A stretch of DNA of 64,000 nt. Origin: JAZIHH01 sp036678685. Its GTDB lineage: Bacteria; Bacillota; UBA4882; UBA10575. The DNA is taken from NCBI GenBank assembly GCA_036678685.1, contig JAZIHH010000034.1:310001-374000 (forward strand). Reading direction: 5' to 3'. Of this stretch, positions 1 through 8,108 are shown piece by piece (position 1 is the first letter of the stretch; every line of letters starts with the position of its first letter). A model generated the notes under the pieces. The model was not told where the DNA came from. It did no database searches and worked only from the letters and a program-made list of their open reading frames with translations. The translations under genes and the position numbers were made by a program.

Positions 1-1110
1 GTGGTCCGCTATTATTATCTAGAGCCGGTCTCCTTTTCCCAACTTATCGGCAGCTACCTGCGGAGCGGCAACATCCGGGATATGCTGGCCGGTTTGAAAG
101 ATCCTTACACCCGCTATCTCAACCCGCGGGAATACCGGGACCTGTTGTCCCAGACGGAAGGAACCTACGGAGGCGCCGGGTTTTACGTTGTTTATAAAGA
201 AGAAAAAATCACGATCATGAAGCCGATCAAGAACACCCCGGCCGCGGAGGTGGATTTGCGGGCGGGGGACCGGATTCTGGCGATCAACGGGGAATCCACC
301 AGCGGGATGGCTTTGGAAGTTGCCGTGGCCAAGATTAAAGGACCGCCGGGGACCAAAGTCACCCTCACGATTGAACGGGGAGAAGGTGACGACCGGCAGA
401 TTAAAGAGGTGGAACTAACGCGGGCTTTAATCGTTATTCCCACGGTGGAACGGTGGGTGGAAAACGATCCGGCAGCCGGTAAGATTGGACGGGTGGACAT
501 TCTGCAGTTTAGTGAGAAAACGCCTCAGGATTTACGGGAGGCCCTGGCTTTTCTGACCGCGGAGGGGGTAAGGGGCGTCCTTTTGGACCTCCGGTATAAC
601 CCCGGCGGGCTGCTGACCGCCGCCGTGGAAGCCGCCGGTTGTTTCGTGGGGGAAAGGCCGGTGGTTTATGTAACGCGGCGGGGAGAAAGGGTCCGTACTT
701 TTACGCCATCGCAGACTGAAGAGTGGCATTGGCCGTTGGTCGTGATGATTAACGGGTGGAGCGCCAGCGGCGCCGAAATCTTGGCCGGGGCGATTAAAGA
801 TTATGAAGTTGGAACACTGGTGGGAAACACTACTTTCGGCAAAGGAGTGGTTCAGGATATTATACCCCTGGCCAACGGCGGGGCGATCACCCTGACCGTG
901 GCCGGTTATTTGACGGCCGGAGGCCATTCTATTCACGGCAAAGGAATCGAACCCGATGTTGAGGTCGAAATTGGAAAGGAACTGGAAAAAGCGATTCAGC
1001 GCGGGGATTTTGACACGGTGCAGAAAATAGAAGAGAAAACAGAAGAAAAAGCCAAGGAGATTCTAAGGGAAAAGATTTTCCGGGCCCGGCCGGAAACGCC
1101 GGCGGCCTGA
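1..1110 (+). CDS. S41 family C-terminal processing peptidase (5' end beyond window)
   Basis: This is a periplasmic or extracytoplasmic serine protease of the CtpA/Prc type, which cleaves the C-terminal ends of exported proteins. The 369 visible residues hold the end of the N-terminal helical domain, a PDZ domain (about 60-140) and the S41 core (about 160-330). The catalytic serine is expected at S256 in GWSASGAEIL, with the general-base lysine 25 residues later at K281 in TTFGKGVVQ, the usual Ser/Lys spacing. The GTG at base 1 only marks the window edge: there is no signal peptide and the sequence begins inside the N-terminal domain, so the gene starts upstream. It is followed 12 bp later by a polysaccharide deacetylase-like gene, an arrangement that suggests a shared cell-envelope operon. 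Confidence 0.93.
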   Translation: MVRYYYLEPVSFSQLIGSYLRSGNIRDMLAGLKDPYTRYLNPREYRDLLSQTEGTYGGAGFYVVYKEEKITIMKPIKNTPAAEVDLRAGDRILAINGESTSGMALEVAVAKIKGPPGTKVTLTIERGEGDDRQIKEVELTRALIVIPTVERWVENDPAAGKIGRVDILQFSEKTPQDLREALAFLTAEGVRGVLLDLRYNPGGLLTAAVEAAGCFVGERPVVYVTRRGERVRTFTPSQTEEWHWPLVVMINGWSASGAEILAGAIKDYEVGTLVGNTTFGKGVVQDIIPLANGGAITLTVAGYLTAGGHSIHGKGIEPDVEVEIGKELEKAIQRGDFDTVQKIEEKTEEKAKEILREKIFRARPETPAA

Positions 1111-1122
1111 CAACGGGAAGCC

Positions 1123-2109
1123 ATGTTTAGGGGGAAAGACCGGGAGAAGGGGAGCGGGTTGCCGGCGGTAATCTTGTTTTTTCTTCTTTATCTGTTGCCG
1201 CTGATTATTGCTCATCCGGAACCGGCTAGTTTTCCGGGGCCCGGAAAAGAGCATTTGTCCGGCGGTTATCAGGAGAACTTGCGGCCGGCGGTCCTCCGGA
1301 GCGGCCTATGGCGCGCTTGGGGGCCCGTCCTGCGGGACAACCCGCCCGTACAGGTGGAAGCCGGGTCTTTAGGCAAGCTATTGCCCGTGCGGCGTTTTCC
1401 ACCGCTTCTTCCTCCCGCAAGGGAAACACCGGTCCCCGTCGCCCCGGCCGGCGGCCCGCGGGTGGCGATTATCGTTGACGATGTCGGGTTTGTCCGCGCG
1501 CCGGTGGAGGCTTTTTTCCCTATTCAGGCTCCTCTAACCATGGCGGTTCTTCCCTGGGGTGAATACTCGCAAGAACATGCCCGGCGGGCAAAAGCCGCCG
1601 GTTTTGAGGTTATTCTTCATCTCCCCCTGGAACCGTTGGACCCGGAGATTTGCCCTGGTCCGGGCGCCGTTTACGGGGATGCTTCCCCGGAAGAGATCCG
1701 GCGGCAAATAAGGGCCAATATCAACAATGTTCCGGAGGTCGTGGGCGTGAATAACCACATGGGCTCCAAAGGAACACAGGATCCTGTTCTGATGCGCCTG
1801 CTCATGGAAGAATTGAAAGCGAACGGGCTTTTTTTTGTCGATAGTTTGACGATCGGCTCGTCCGTGGCCGGGCAAACCGCCCGGAAACAAGGAGTGCCGG
1901 TTACGGAACGGGATATTTTTTTGGATCACTACGGCGTGGAGGACATCCCCCGGCAAATGGAAAAATTACTGCAAAAGGCGGTCGCCAAAGGAAAAGCGGT
2001 GGGAATTGTCCATCCGCACCCGGGCGCCGCCGGGGCGGTGGCGGATTTTCTCCCGCGTTTTGCCGAAGCGGGGGTGGCGCTTGTCCCGGTCTCGGATTTG
2101 GTGGAATAA
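1123..2109 (+). CDS. Divergent polysaccharide deacetylase family protein
   Basis: The 328-residue protein has an N-terminal hydrophobic segment (about residues 12-30, GLPAVILFFLLYLLPLIIAH), a proline-rich linker to about residue 105 and a C-terminal NodB-like barrel. The barrel opens with VAIIVDDVGF and contains VILHLPLEP and NNHMGSK, hallmarks of the divergent polysaccharide deacetylase (YibQ, formerly DUF610) family. Members are membrane-anchored and presumed to act on envelope polysaccharide; no substrate is established. The ATG at 1123 follows the CtpA-like gene after 12 bp, so the two are probably co-transcribed. In other bacteria YibQ genes also lie beside S41 peptidase genes and EnvC-like factors. 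The family call is solid, the activity is not shown. Confidence 0.88.
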   Translation: MFRGKDREKGSGLPAVILFFLLYLLPLIIAHPEPASFPGPGKEHLSGGYQENLRPAVLRSGLWRAWGPVLRDNPPVQVEAGSLGKLLPVRRFPPLLPPARETPVPVAPAGGPRVAIIVDDVGFVRAPVEAFFPIQAPLTMAVLPWGEYSQEHARRAKAAGFEVILHLPLEPLDPEICPGPGAVYGDASPEEIRRQIRANINNVPEVVGVNNHMGSKGTQDPVLMRLLMEELKANGLFFVDSLTIGSSVAGQTARKQGVPVTERDIFLDHYGVEDIPRQMEKLLQKAVAKGKAVGIVHPHPGAAGAVADFLPRFAEAGVALVPVSDLVE

Positions 2110-2315
2110 AATCGTTGCCGGGACAATTCCCCGCCGAACTTGTTCTGCCCGGGAAGGCTGTCAACCCGGAAGTTACAGTCATCAACCGGGGTGCCCCGTC
2201 AATTACGGGCGGGAATAAAGACCGGTAATCAGAACAGCCGGCAGTAGGGTGACGGAGTCCGGGAAAACCAACTTGTTAAATTTGTATTAACGAAGAGGAG
2301 ACAAAAGCTTTTTAA

Positions 2316-2329
2316 CGAATATATGTTCG
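2316..2329. promoter_or_regulatory. LexA-type SOS box upstream of uvrBA
   Basis: The 14-bp near-perfect palindrome CGAATATATGTTCG differs by one base from the Firmicutes LexA (DinR) consensus CGAAC-N4-GTTCG. It lies immediately upstream of the -35 hexamer of the uvrB promoter, where bound LexA would block RNA polymerase. uvrB and uvrA are classic SOS genes in Bacillus and Clostridia. Confidence 0.82.
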
Positions 2330-2330
2330 A

Positions 2331-2358
2331 TTGAAAAATAATGCCGAATTGATATAAT
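2331..2358 (+). promoter_or_regulatory. Sigma-A type promoter of uvrBA
   Basis: TTGAAA (2331-2336) and a perfect TATAAT (2353-2358) are separated by 16 bp. The -10 box ends 35 bp before the uvrB start codon. The SOS box ends two bases before the -35 element. Confidence 0.75.
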
Positions 2359-2393
2359 CATCACACAAAGACGAATTACTGGGGGAAGAAGCG

Positions 2394-4364
2394 ATGCCGA
2401 AATTCAAATTGGTTGCCCCCTTTCAACCCAAAGGGGACCAACCGGAAGCCATCGCAGCCTTGGTCGCCGGGATAGAGAAGGGATTTCGGGATCAGGTTTT
2501 ACTGGGGGTCACCGGGTCGGGTAAAACCTTTACCATGGCGGCGGTTGTAGAACGGGTGCAAAAACCGACCCTGGTTATCGCCCACAACAAGACGTTGGCC
2601 GCCCAGTTGTACAGCGAGTTCAAGGAATTTTTCCCGGAAAACGCCGTCGAGTATTTTGTCAGCTACTATGATTATTACCAGCCCGAGGCTTATATCCCCC
2701 AAACCGACACCTATATTGAAAAAGACGCCAGTATCAACGAGGAGATCGACCGGCTCCGCCATGCCGCCACTTCCGCCTTGTTCGAGCGGAGAGATGTTTT
2801 AATTGTGGCCAGCGTTTCCTGCATCTACGGATTAGGTTCTCCGGAGGATTATAAAGTGATGACCATTTCCCTCGCCCGGGGCGATTTCCGGGGCAGGGAT
2901 AAAATCCTGCGCCAACTGGTGGGCATCCAGTATTCCAGAAACGACGTGGGTTTCACCAGGGGGACTTTCCGGGTCCGCGGTGATGTGCTGGAGATCATCC
3001 CCGCCTACGAGGAGAACATCATCCGGGTCCAGTTTTTCGGGGACGAGGTGGAAAAGATTTTAGAGATCGATCCCCTCACCGGAGAAGTGCTCGGGGAACG
3101 GGAAGCGGTAACCATCTATCCGGCCACCCATTATATTACCACGGAAGAAAAGATGAAACGCGCCCTGGTTTCCATAGAAAAGGAACTGGAAGAGAGACTG
3201 GCTGAGCTTCAGGCGCAAGGACGTCTTTTGGAAGCCCAGCGGCTGGAGCAGAGAACCCGCTTTGATCTGGAGATGCTGCGGGAAGTCGGGTACTGCCAGG
3301 GGATTGAGAACTACTCGCGGCACCTGACCGGGCGGGCTCCGGGGCAGGCGCCCGCCACCTTGCTGGATTATTTTCCCGATGATTTTCTGGTTTTTATCGA
3401 CGAATCCCATGTCACCATCCCGCAGTTGCGGGCAATGTACGCCGGGGACCGTTCCCGCAAGGAGAATCTGGTACATTACGGGTTCCGGCTTCCCTCGGCC
3501 CTGGACAACCGCCCGCTCCGGTTCGACGAATTTGAAAAAGCCGTGAACCAGGTGATTTACGTTTCCGCCACCCCCGGGCCTTATGAAATGGAACGCTGCC
3601 GGCAACTGGTGGAACAGGTGATTCGCCCCACAGGGCTGGTGGATCCGGAAGTGGAAGTCCGGCCGGTCCAGGGCCAGATTGACGATCTGATGGAAGAGAT
3701 CCGGGTACGGGTGGAAAAGAACGAACGGGTACTGGTAACTACGCTGACCAAGCGGATGGCCGAGGATCTTACGGAATATCTGGAAGAAGCCGGCCTGCGG
3801 GTACGCTATTTGCACTCGGAAGTCCATACCCTGGACCGGGTGGCGATTCTGCGCGACCTGCGCCTGGGGAAATTCGATGTCCTGGTCGGCATTAATTTGC
3901 TCCGGGAAGGGCTAGATTTGCCCGAGGTCAGTCTGGTGGCGATTTTGGACGCGGATAAGGAAGGGTTTCTCCGTTCCGAAACCACTTTGATTCAGATTAT
4001 CGGGCGGGCGGCCCGCAATGTTTCGGGAAAGGTGATTATGTACGCCGATGAGATCACCGATTCCATGGCCCGGGCGTTGAAAGAGACCAACAGGCGGCGG
4101 GAAAAACAGCTGGCCTACAATAAAAAACACGGGATTACTCCGGTTACTGTTCAAAAGGCGGTGCGGGATCTGGTCCGGGCCGGGAAAGTCGCTGAAGAGA
4201 AGGTGCGGTATGAGGTGGAAAAGGGTTTGAGCAGGGAAGAGATTGCGGCGACCGTTTCCCGGTTGGAAACAGAGATGCTGGCGGCGGCCGAGAAACTGGA
4301 GTTTGAGACCGCGGCCAAGCTCCGCGATGAACTGAGGGAATGGCTAAAATTACTGGAGGAATGA
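2394..4364 (+). CDS. uvrB: Excinuclease ABC subunit UvrB
   Basis: UvrB is the damage-verifying helicase-like subunit of nucleotide excision repair; UvrA loads it on DNA and it recruits UvrC. The 656 residues are full length. Visible features are Walker A GVTGSGKT (38-45), the beta-hairpin tyrosines in SYYDYYQPEAY, the DESH helicase motif, motif VI IQIIGRAARN, and a C-terminal UVR domain that contacts UvrC. The ATG is preceded by GGGGGAAG. uvrA starts three bases after the stop codon, so this is a two-gene operon behind one SOS-controlled promoter. Confidence 0.98.
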   Translation: MPKFKLVAPFQPKGDQPEAIAALVAGIEKGFRDQVLLGVTGSGKTFTMAAVVERVQKPTLVIAHNKTLAAQLYSEFKEFFPENAVEYFVSYYDYYQPEAYIPQTDTYIEKDASINEEIDRLRHAATSALFERRDVLIVASVSCIYGLGSPEDYKVMTISLARGDFRGRDKILRQLVGIQYSRNDVGFTRGTFRVRGDVLEIIPAYEENIIRVQFFGDEVEKILEIDPLTGEVLGEREAVTIYPATHYITTEEKMKRALVSIEKELEERLAELQAQGRLLEAQRLEQRTRFDLEMLREVGYCQGIENYSRHLTGRAPGQAPATLLDYFPDDFLVFIDESHVTIPQLRAMYAGDRSRKENLVHYGFRLPSALDNRPLRFDEFEKAVNQVIYVSATPGPYEMERCRQLVEQVIRPTGLVDPEVEVRPVQGQIDDLMEEIRVRVEKNERVLVTTLTKRMAEDLTEYLEEAGLRVRYLHSEVHTLDRVAILRDLRLGKFDVLVGINLLREGLDLPEVSLVAILDADKEGFLRSETTLIQIIGRAARNVSGKVIMYADEITDSMARALKETNRRREKQLAYNKKHGITPVTVQKAVRDLVRAGKVAEEKVRYEVEKGLSREEIAATVSRLETEMLAAAEKLEFETAAKLRDELREWLKLLEE

Positions 4365-4367
4365 GCA

Positions 4368-7196
4368 GTGGCCAAAGAGACAATTCTTGTCCAGGGAGCC
4401 CGGGTGCATAACCTGAAGAATGTTACCGTGGAGATTCCCCGTGACCGGCTGGTGGTTTTTACCGGGCTTTCCGGTTCCGGCAAATCCTCGCTGGCTTTTG
4501 ATACGATTTATGCCGAAGGGCAGCGGCGGTATGTGGAATCCCTCTCCGCTTACGCCCGGCAGTTTTTGGGCCAGATGGACAAGCCCGATGTGGATGATAT
4601 TGAAGGGCTTTCTCCGGCCATCTCCATCGACCAGAAGACCACTTCGAACAATCCCCGCTCCACGGTGGGGACGGTCACGGAGATCTATGATTACCTGCGC
4701 CTGCTTTATGCCCGGATCGGTCATCCCCATTGCCCCGATTGCGGGCTGGAGATCAAGCGCCAGACTGTAGAACAGATTGTCGACCAGATTAGCCGCCTGC
4801 CGGAGGGGACCAGATTCTACATCCTGGCGCCGGTGGTCCGGGGGAGAAAAGGCGAATACGCCAAACTTTTTTCCGACCTGAAAAAAGAGGGATATGTCCG
4901 GGTGCGGATAGACGGGGAAATCCGGGAACTGGAAGAAGAGATCAGACTGGAGAAATACAAGCAACACTGGATCGAGGTGGTGGTGGACCGCTTAATTGCC
5001 CGGCCGGGCAATACCTCCCGGTTGGCGGATTCGGTGGAGACGGCCCTGCGTTTGGCCGGCGGTTTGGTGATTGTGGCCCCTCTTTCTCAAGAAGAACAGT
5101 TGTACAGTGAAAACTATGCCTGTCCCAACTGCGGATTCAGTGTGGAAGAATTGACTCCCCGGATGTTCTCGTTTAATTCTCCCTACGGCGCCTGCCCGGA
5201 ATGTGACGGTTTGGGGATGAAGATGGAGATCGACCCGGAGAAGGTTCTGGATTTGAACAAATCGCTTCAGGAGGGCGCGGTCCTGGCCTGGAGCGCTTAC
5301 CGGAATTCCTGGTCCCTCCAGTATTTAACCAGTGTGGGAAAGTATTACGGGCTGGATCCGGCCACCCCTTTACGGGAGGCAACCCCCGAACAGATCGAGG
5401 TGATTCTTTACGGAACGAAAGGAAAGAAGGTTCCTGTTACTTACCGGGGGGAGGACGGCCGGGAATGGCGGCACGAAGTCCGGTTTGAAGGGGTTGTCAA
5501 CAATCTGGCCCGGCGCTACCGGGAGACCAATTCCGAGAGTATACGTCAGGAGATCCAGGAGAAGTATATGGCGATCCGTCCCTGCCAGGCCTGCCGGGGG
5601 ACCCGTTTACGCCGGGAGAGCCTGGCGGTGACAGTGAACGGGAAGAATATCAGCGAGGTGACGGCCTTATCCGTCTCCGCCGCCCGCCGGTTCCTGCAGG
5701 GGTTGACCCTAAGCAAGAAAGAGCGGATGATTGCCGAACGGTTGTTAAAGGAGATCGATCTCCGGCTGGGCTTTTTGGAGAATGTCGGCCTCGAGTACCT
5801 GACTTTGGACCGGGTCTCCGGCACTCTTTCCGGGGGGGAGGCCCAGCGGATCCGTTTGGCTACCCAAGTGGGGTCGGGTCTGGTCGGCGTCTTGTATATT
5901 TTGGACGAGCCCAGCATCGGCCTGCACCAGCGGGATAACCGCCGTCTGATTGAAGCCTTGAAGGACTTGCGCAACCTGGGAAACACCTTGATCGTGGTAG
6001 AACATGACGAGGAGATCATAAGGGAGGCGGATTATATAATCGATATTGGACCGGGAGCCGGGAGCCACGGCGGGGAGATTGTGGCCGCCGGGGATCTGGA
6101 AACGATCATGAATTGCCCGGCCTCGCTGACCGGCCAGTATCTCTCCGGAAAACGCCGGATTCCTGTTCCCGCCCGGCGCCGCAAGGGAAACGGCGCCTGG
6201 CTGGAGGTGAAGGGGGCGCGGGAGCATAACCTGAAAGGGATCGATGTTCGCTTTCCCCTGGGTTGCTTTATTTGTGTCACCGGAGTCTCCGGTTCCGGGA
6301 AAAGTACCCTGGTTAATGAGATCCTCTATCCGGCGCTGGCCCTCAAGCTGAACAGAGCGACCATGCTCACCCCCGGGGCCCATGCCGGGGTGGAAGGACT
6401 GGAACACCTTGATAAAGTGATCTGTATTGACCAGTCGCCAATCGGACGGACGCCCCGTTCCAACCCGGCCACGTATACGGGGGTCTTCAATGACATCCGG
6501 GCGGTTTTTGCCGAGACGCCGGAGGCGAAAATGCGGGGGTACAAGCCGGGCCGGTTTTCTTTTAATGTCAAGGGCGGACGTTGCGAAGCCTGCGAAGGGG
6601 ACGGGATCATCAAGATCGAGATGCATTTTCTCCCGGACATTTATGTACCCTGCGAGGTTTGTAACGGCAAGCGTTACAATCGGGAGACCCTGGAGGTTAA
6701 GTACAAGGGAAAGACCATTGCCGATGTTTTGGAGATGCGGGCGGAGGAAGCTTTGGTGTTTTTCGAGAATCATCCCCGGATCAAACAGCGGCTCCAGACC
6801 ATCTGCGATGTGGGGCTCGACTATATCAAGCTGGGGCAGCCCGCTCCCACCCTCTCCGGGGGCGAAGCCCAGCGGGTGAAGTTGGCCACGGAACTTTCCA
6901 AACGCAGCACCGGCCGGACCTTTTATATCCTAGACGAGCCCACCACCGGTCTGCACTTTGCCGATGTCCAAAAGCTTTTGGAAGTCTTGGACCGGCTGGT
7001 GGAAGCGGGCAATACCGTGGTGGTGATCGAGCACAACCTGGATGTGATTAAAACCGCCGATTATATTATTGATTTGGGGCCGGAAGGAGGCGACGCCGGC
7101 GGACAGGTGGTGGCCACCGGAACCCCGGAAGAAGTTGCCGCCCACCCTACTTCGTACACCGGAGCGTTCCTGCGGAAAGTATTAAGAGCGTATTAA
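4368..7196 (+). CDS. uvrA: Excinuclease ABC subunit UvrA
   Basis: UvrA is the dimeric ABC-type ATPase that scans DNA for lesions and hands them to UvrB. The 942-residue protein has two ATPase halves: Walker A GLSGSGKS at 33-40 and GVSGSGKS near 640, each with an LSGGEAQR signature. It has zinc-binding cysteine pairs (CPDCG, CPNCG, CEACEGDG with CEVCNGKR). The start is GTG, with the ribosome site GGAGGA lying inside the end of uvrB, three bases upstream of which uvrB stops. A strong intrinsic terminator follows at 7304-7331. Confidence 0.98.
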   Translation: MAKETILVQGARVHNLKNVTVEIPRDRLVVFTGLSGSGKSSLAFDTIYAEGQRRYVESLSAYARQFLGQMDKPDVDDIEGLSPAISIDQKTTSNNPRSTVGTVTEIYDYLRLLYARIGHPHCPDCGLEIKRQTVEQIVDQISRLPEGTRFYILAPVVRGRKGEYAKLFSDLKKEGYVRVRIDGEIRELEEEIRLEKYKQHWIEVVVDRLIARPGNTSRLADSVETALRLAGGLVIVAPLSQEEQLYSENYACPNCGFSVEELTPRMFSFNSPYGACPECDGLGMKMEIDPEKVLDLNKSLQEGAVLAWSAYRNSWSLQYLTSVGKYYGLDPATPLREATPEQIEVILYGTKGKKVPVTYRGEDGREWRHEVRFEGVVNNLARRYRETNSESIRQEIQEKYMAIRPCQACRGTRLRRESLAVTVNGKNISEVTALSVSAARRFLQGLTLSKKERMIAERLLKEIDLRLGFLENVGLEYLTLDRVSGTLSGGEAQRIRLATQVGSGLVGVLYILDEPSIGLHQRDNRRLIEALKDLRNLGNTLIVVEHDEEIIREADYIIDIGPGAGSHGGEIVAAGDLETIMNCPASLTGQYLSGKRRIPVPARRRKGNGAWLEVKGAREHNLKGIDVRFPLGCFICVTGVSGSGKSTLVNEILYPALALKLNRATMLTPGAHAGVEGLEHLDKVICIDQSPIGRTPRSNPATYTGVFNDIRAVFAETPEAKMRGYKPGRFSFNVKGGRCEACEGDGIIKIEMHFLPDIYVPCEVCNGKRYNRETLEVKYKGKTIADVLEMRAEEALVFFENHPRIKQRLQTICDVGLDYIKLGQPAPTLSGGEAQRVKLATELSKRSTGRTFYILDEPTTGLHFADVQKLLEVLDRLVEAGNTVVVIEHNLDVIKTADYIIDLGPEGGDAGGQVVATGTPEEVAAHPTSYTGAFLRKVLRAY

Positions 7197-7303
7197 CTAC
7201 CGGCTATTCTAACTATTTCTGCTATCTGGAATATATTCTCCTGGTTAATGATGACGCGTAAAGAAAAAATTATTTAGTCAGGAGGCATTTCAGTTGTAAA
7301 TGA

Positions 7304-7331
7304 ACCGCAAAAACATGCGGTCTTTTTTTTT
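7304..7331 (+). terminator. Intrinsic terminator after uvrA
   Basis: A six-bp stem, ACCGCA / TGCGGT, with the loop AAAACA is followed by C and nine Ts. It lies 108 bp after the uvrA stop codon. Confidence 0.85.
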
Positions 7332-7345
7332 GTAATTAGAATGCC

Positions 7346-7412
7346 CAAAGGAGCCCGGGCAGGCTAAGAGCCGGCCTAAAACGGCTTTTCTTGCCGGGTG
7401 GTCGCTCCTTTG
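7346..7412. repeat. Long imperfect inverted repeat (hairpin or small structured element)
   Basis: Bases 7346-7354 (CAAAGGAGC) pair perfectly with 7404-7412 (GCTCCTTTG). Inside, CCGGGCAGG (7355-7363) pairs imperfectly with CTTGCCGGG (7390-7398). An inner stem AGCCG / CGGCT (7369-7373, 7382-7386) closes an 8-base loop. It is followed by a TATAAT box at 7450-7455, not by a T-run, so it is not an obvious terminator. It could be a structured RNA or a remnant of a small repeat. Function unknown. Together with the terminator at 7304 it fills the stretch from uvrA to the next gene. Confidence 0.5.
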
Positions 7413-7529
7413 CCTAAGGTTTGTTGAGAATTTGTTTATAACGGTCTCTTATAATAACTTCTGTGAACTTTTTCCATAATGAAGGTGATATTTGAAAAAA
7501 TCGGATTAAAAAAGGGGGAATCAGTTAAA

Positions 7530-8108
7530 ATGTCGCGGCAAAAGGTTTTTTGGGGGCAGGCTGGCAGATTATTCAGTATCATATTGATCTTGGTTGTTTT
7601 TGCGTCAGTTTTTTCCGGGTGTAACCGCGGAGGCGGCGGAGGCGGGGGAATTGGTGGTGGGGGAGGCGGGAATGGAGGAGACGGAGACTACGACGCTTTT
7701 AACGTACTTATAGGGGTATGGAATAGTGTGGGCTTATCTCCTGGTGTTACAATTACGATCAGCGAGCAGATTGCCGACCCTCTTCCGCAGTATCAATACT
7801 TCGGAGGAAGGGTGACCTTCGATTTTTTCAGCCAGGGATACGTGGATATTACCGAGGACGTATATCCTGAAAAGTACATCATGGCAATGTCAGACAGGGA
7901 CAGGACCGAACCGTCGGCAGAGTTAAGTATTTCAGTTTCGGCCTGGGAATTATTGGACGATCCTTTGGGAGGACCCCCTATTATGAATAAGCTTGATTTG
8001 ATTGGTTGGATGACAGATGATAATACTTTCATAGCAAGCTGGTTGCAATTTGTCCATGAAGATAGGATCAAGTCCAAATTAGTGTGTAAATTCCTCAGTT
8101 ATCATTAA
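7530..8108 (+). CDS. Putative lipoprotein, 3' end replaced by the adjacent IS element
   Basis: The product is predicted to be exported: a hydrophobic stretch (SIILILVVFASVF) ends in the lipobox FSGC, followed by a glycine-rich linker (GGGGGGG...GGGGGG) and a soluble domain of about 130 residues that I cannot assign. The ATG at 7530 (MSRQKVF) is chosen because GGGGGAA precedes it; an upstream in-frame ATG at 7479 has no comparable site and would add an unlikely leader. The inverted-repeat end of an IS256-family element begins near 8066, so the last 13 or so residues (IKSKLVCKFLSYH) are encoded by the insertion sequence. The natural C-terminus is therefore probably missing and the protein may be non-functional. 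Confidence 0.6.
   Translation: MSRQKVFWGQAGRLFSIILILVVFASVFSGCNRGGGGGGGIGGGGGGNGGDGDYDAFNVLIGVWNSVGLSPGVTITISEQIADPLPQYQYFGGRVTFDFFSQGYVDITEDVYPEKYIMAMSDRDRTEPSAELSISVSAWELLDDPLGGPPIMNKLDLIGWMTDDNTFIASWLQFVHEDRIKSKLVCKFLSYH

Noticed and set aside
2110..2290. GC-rich stretch before uvrB that might be a structured RNA
   Set aside because: I could not match it to a known riboswitch or RNA, and no long stem stands out.
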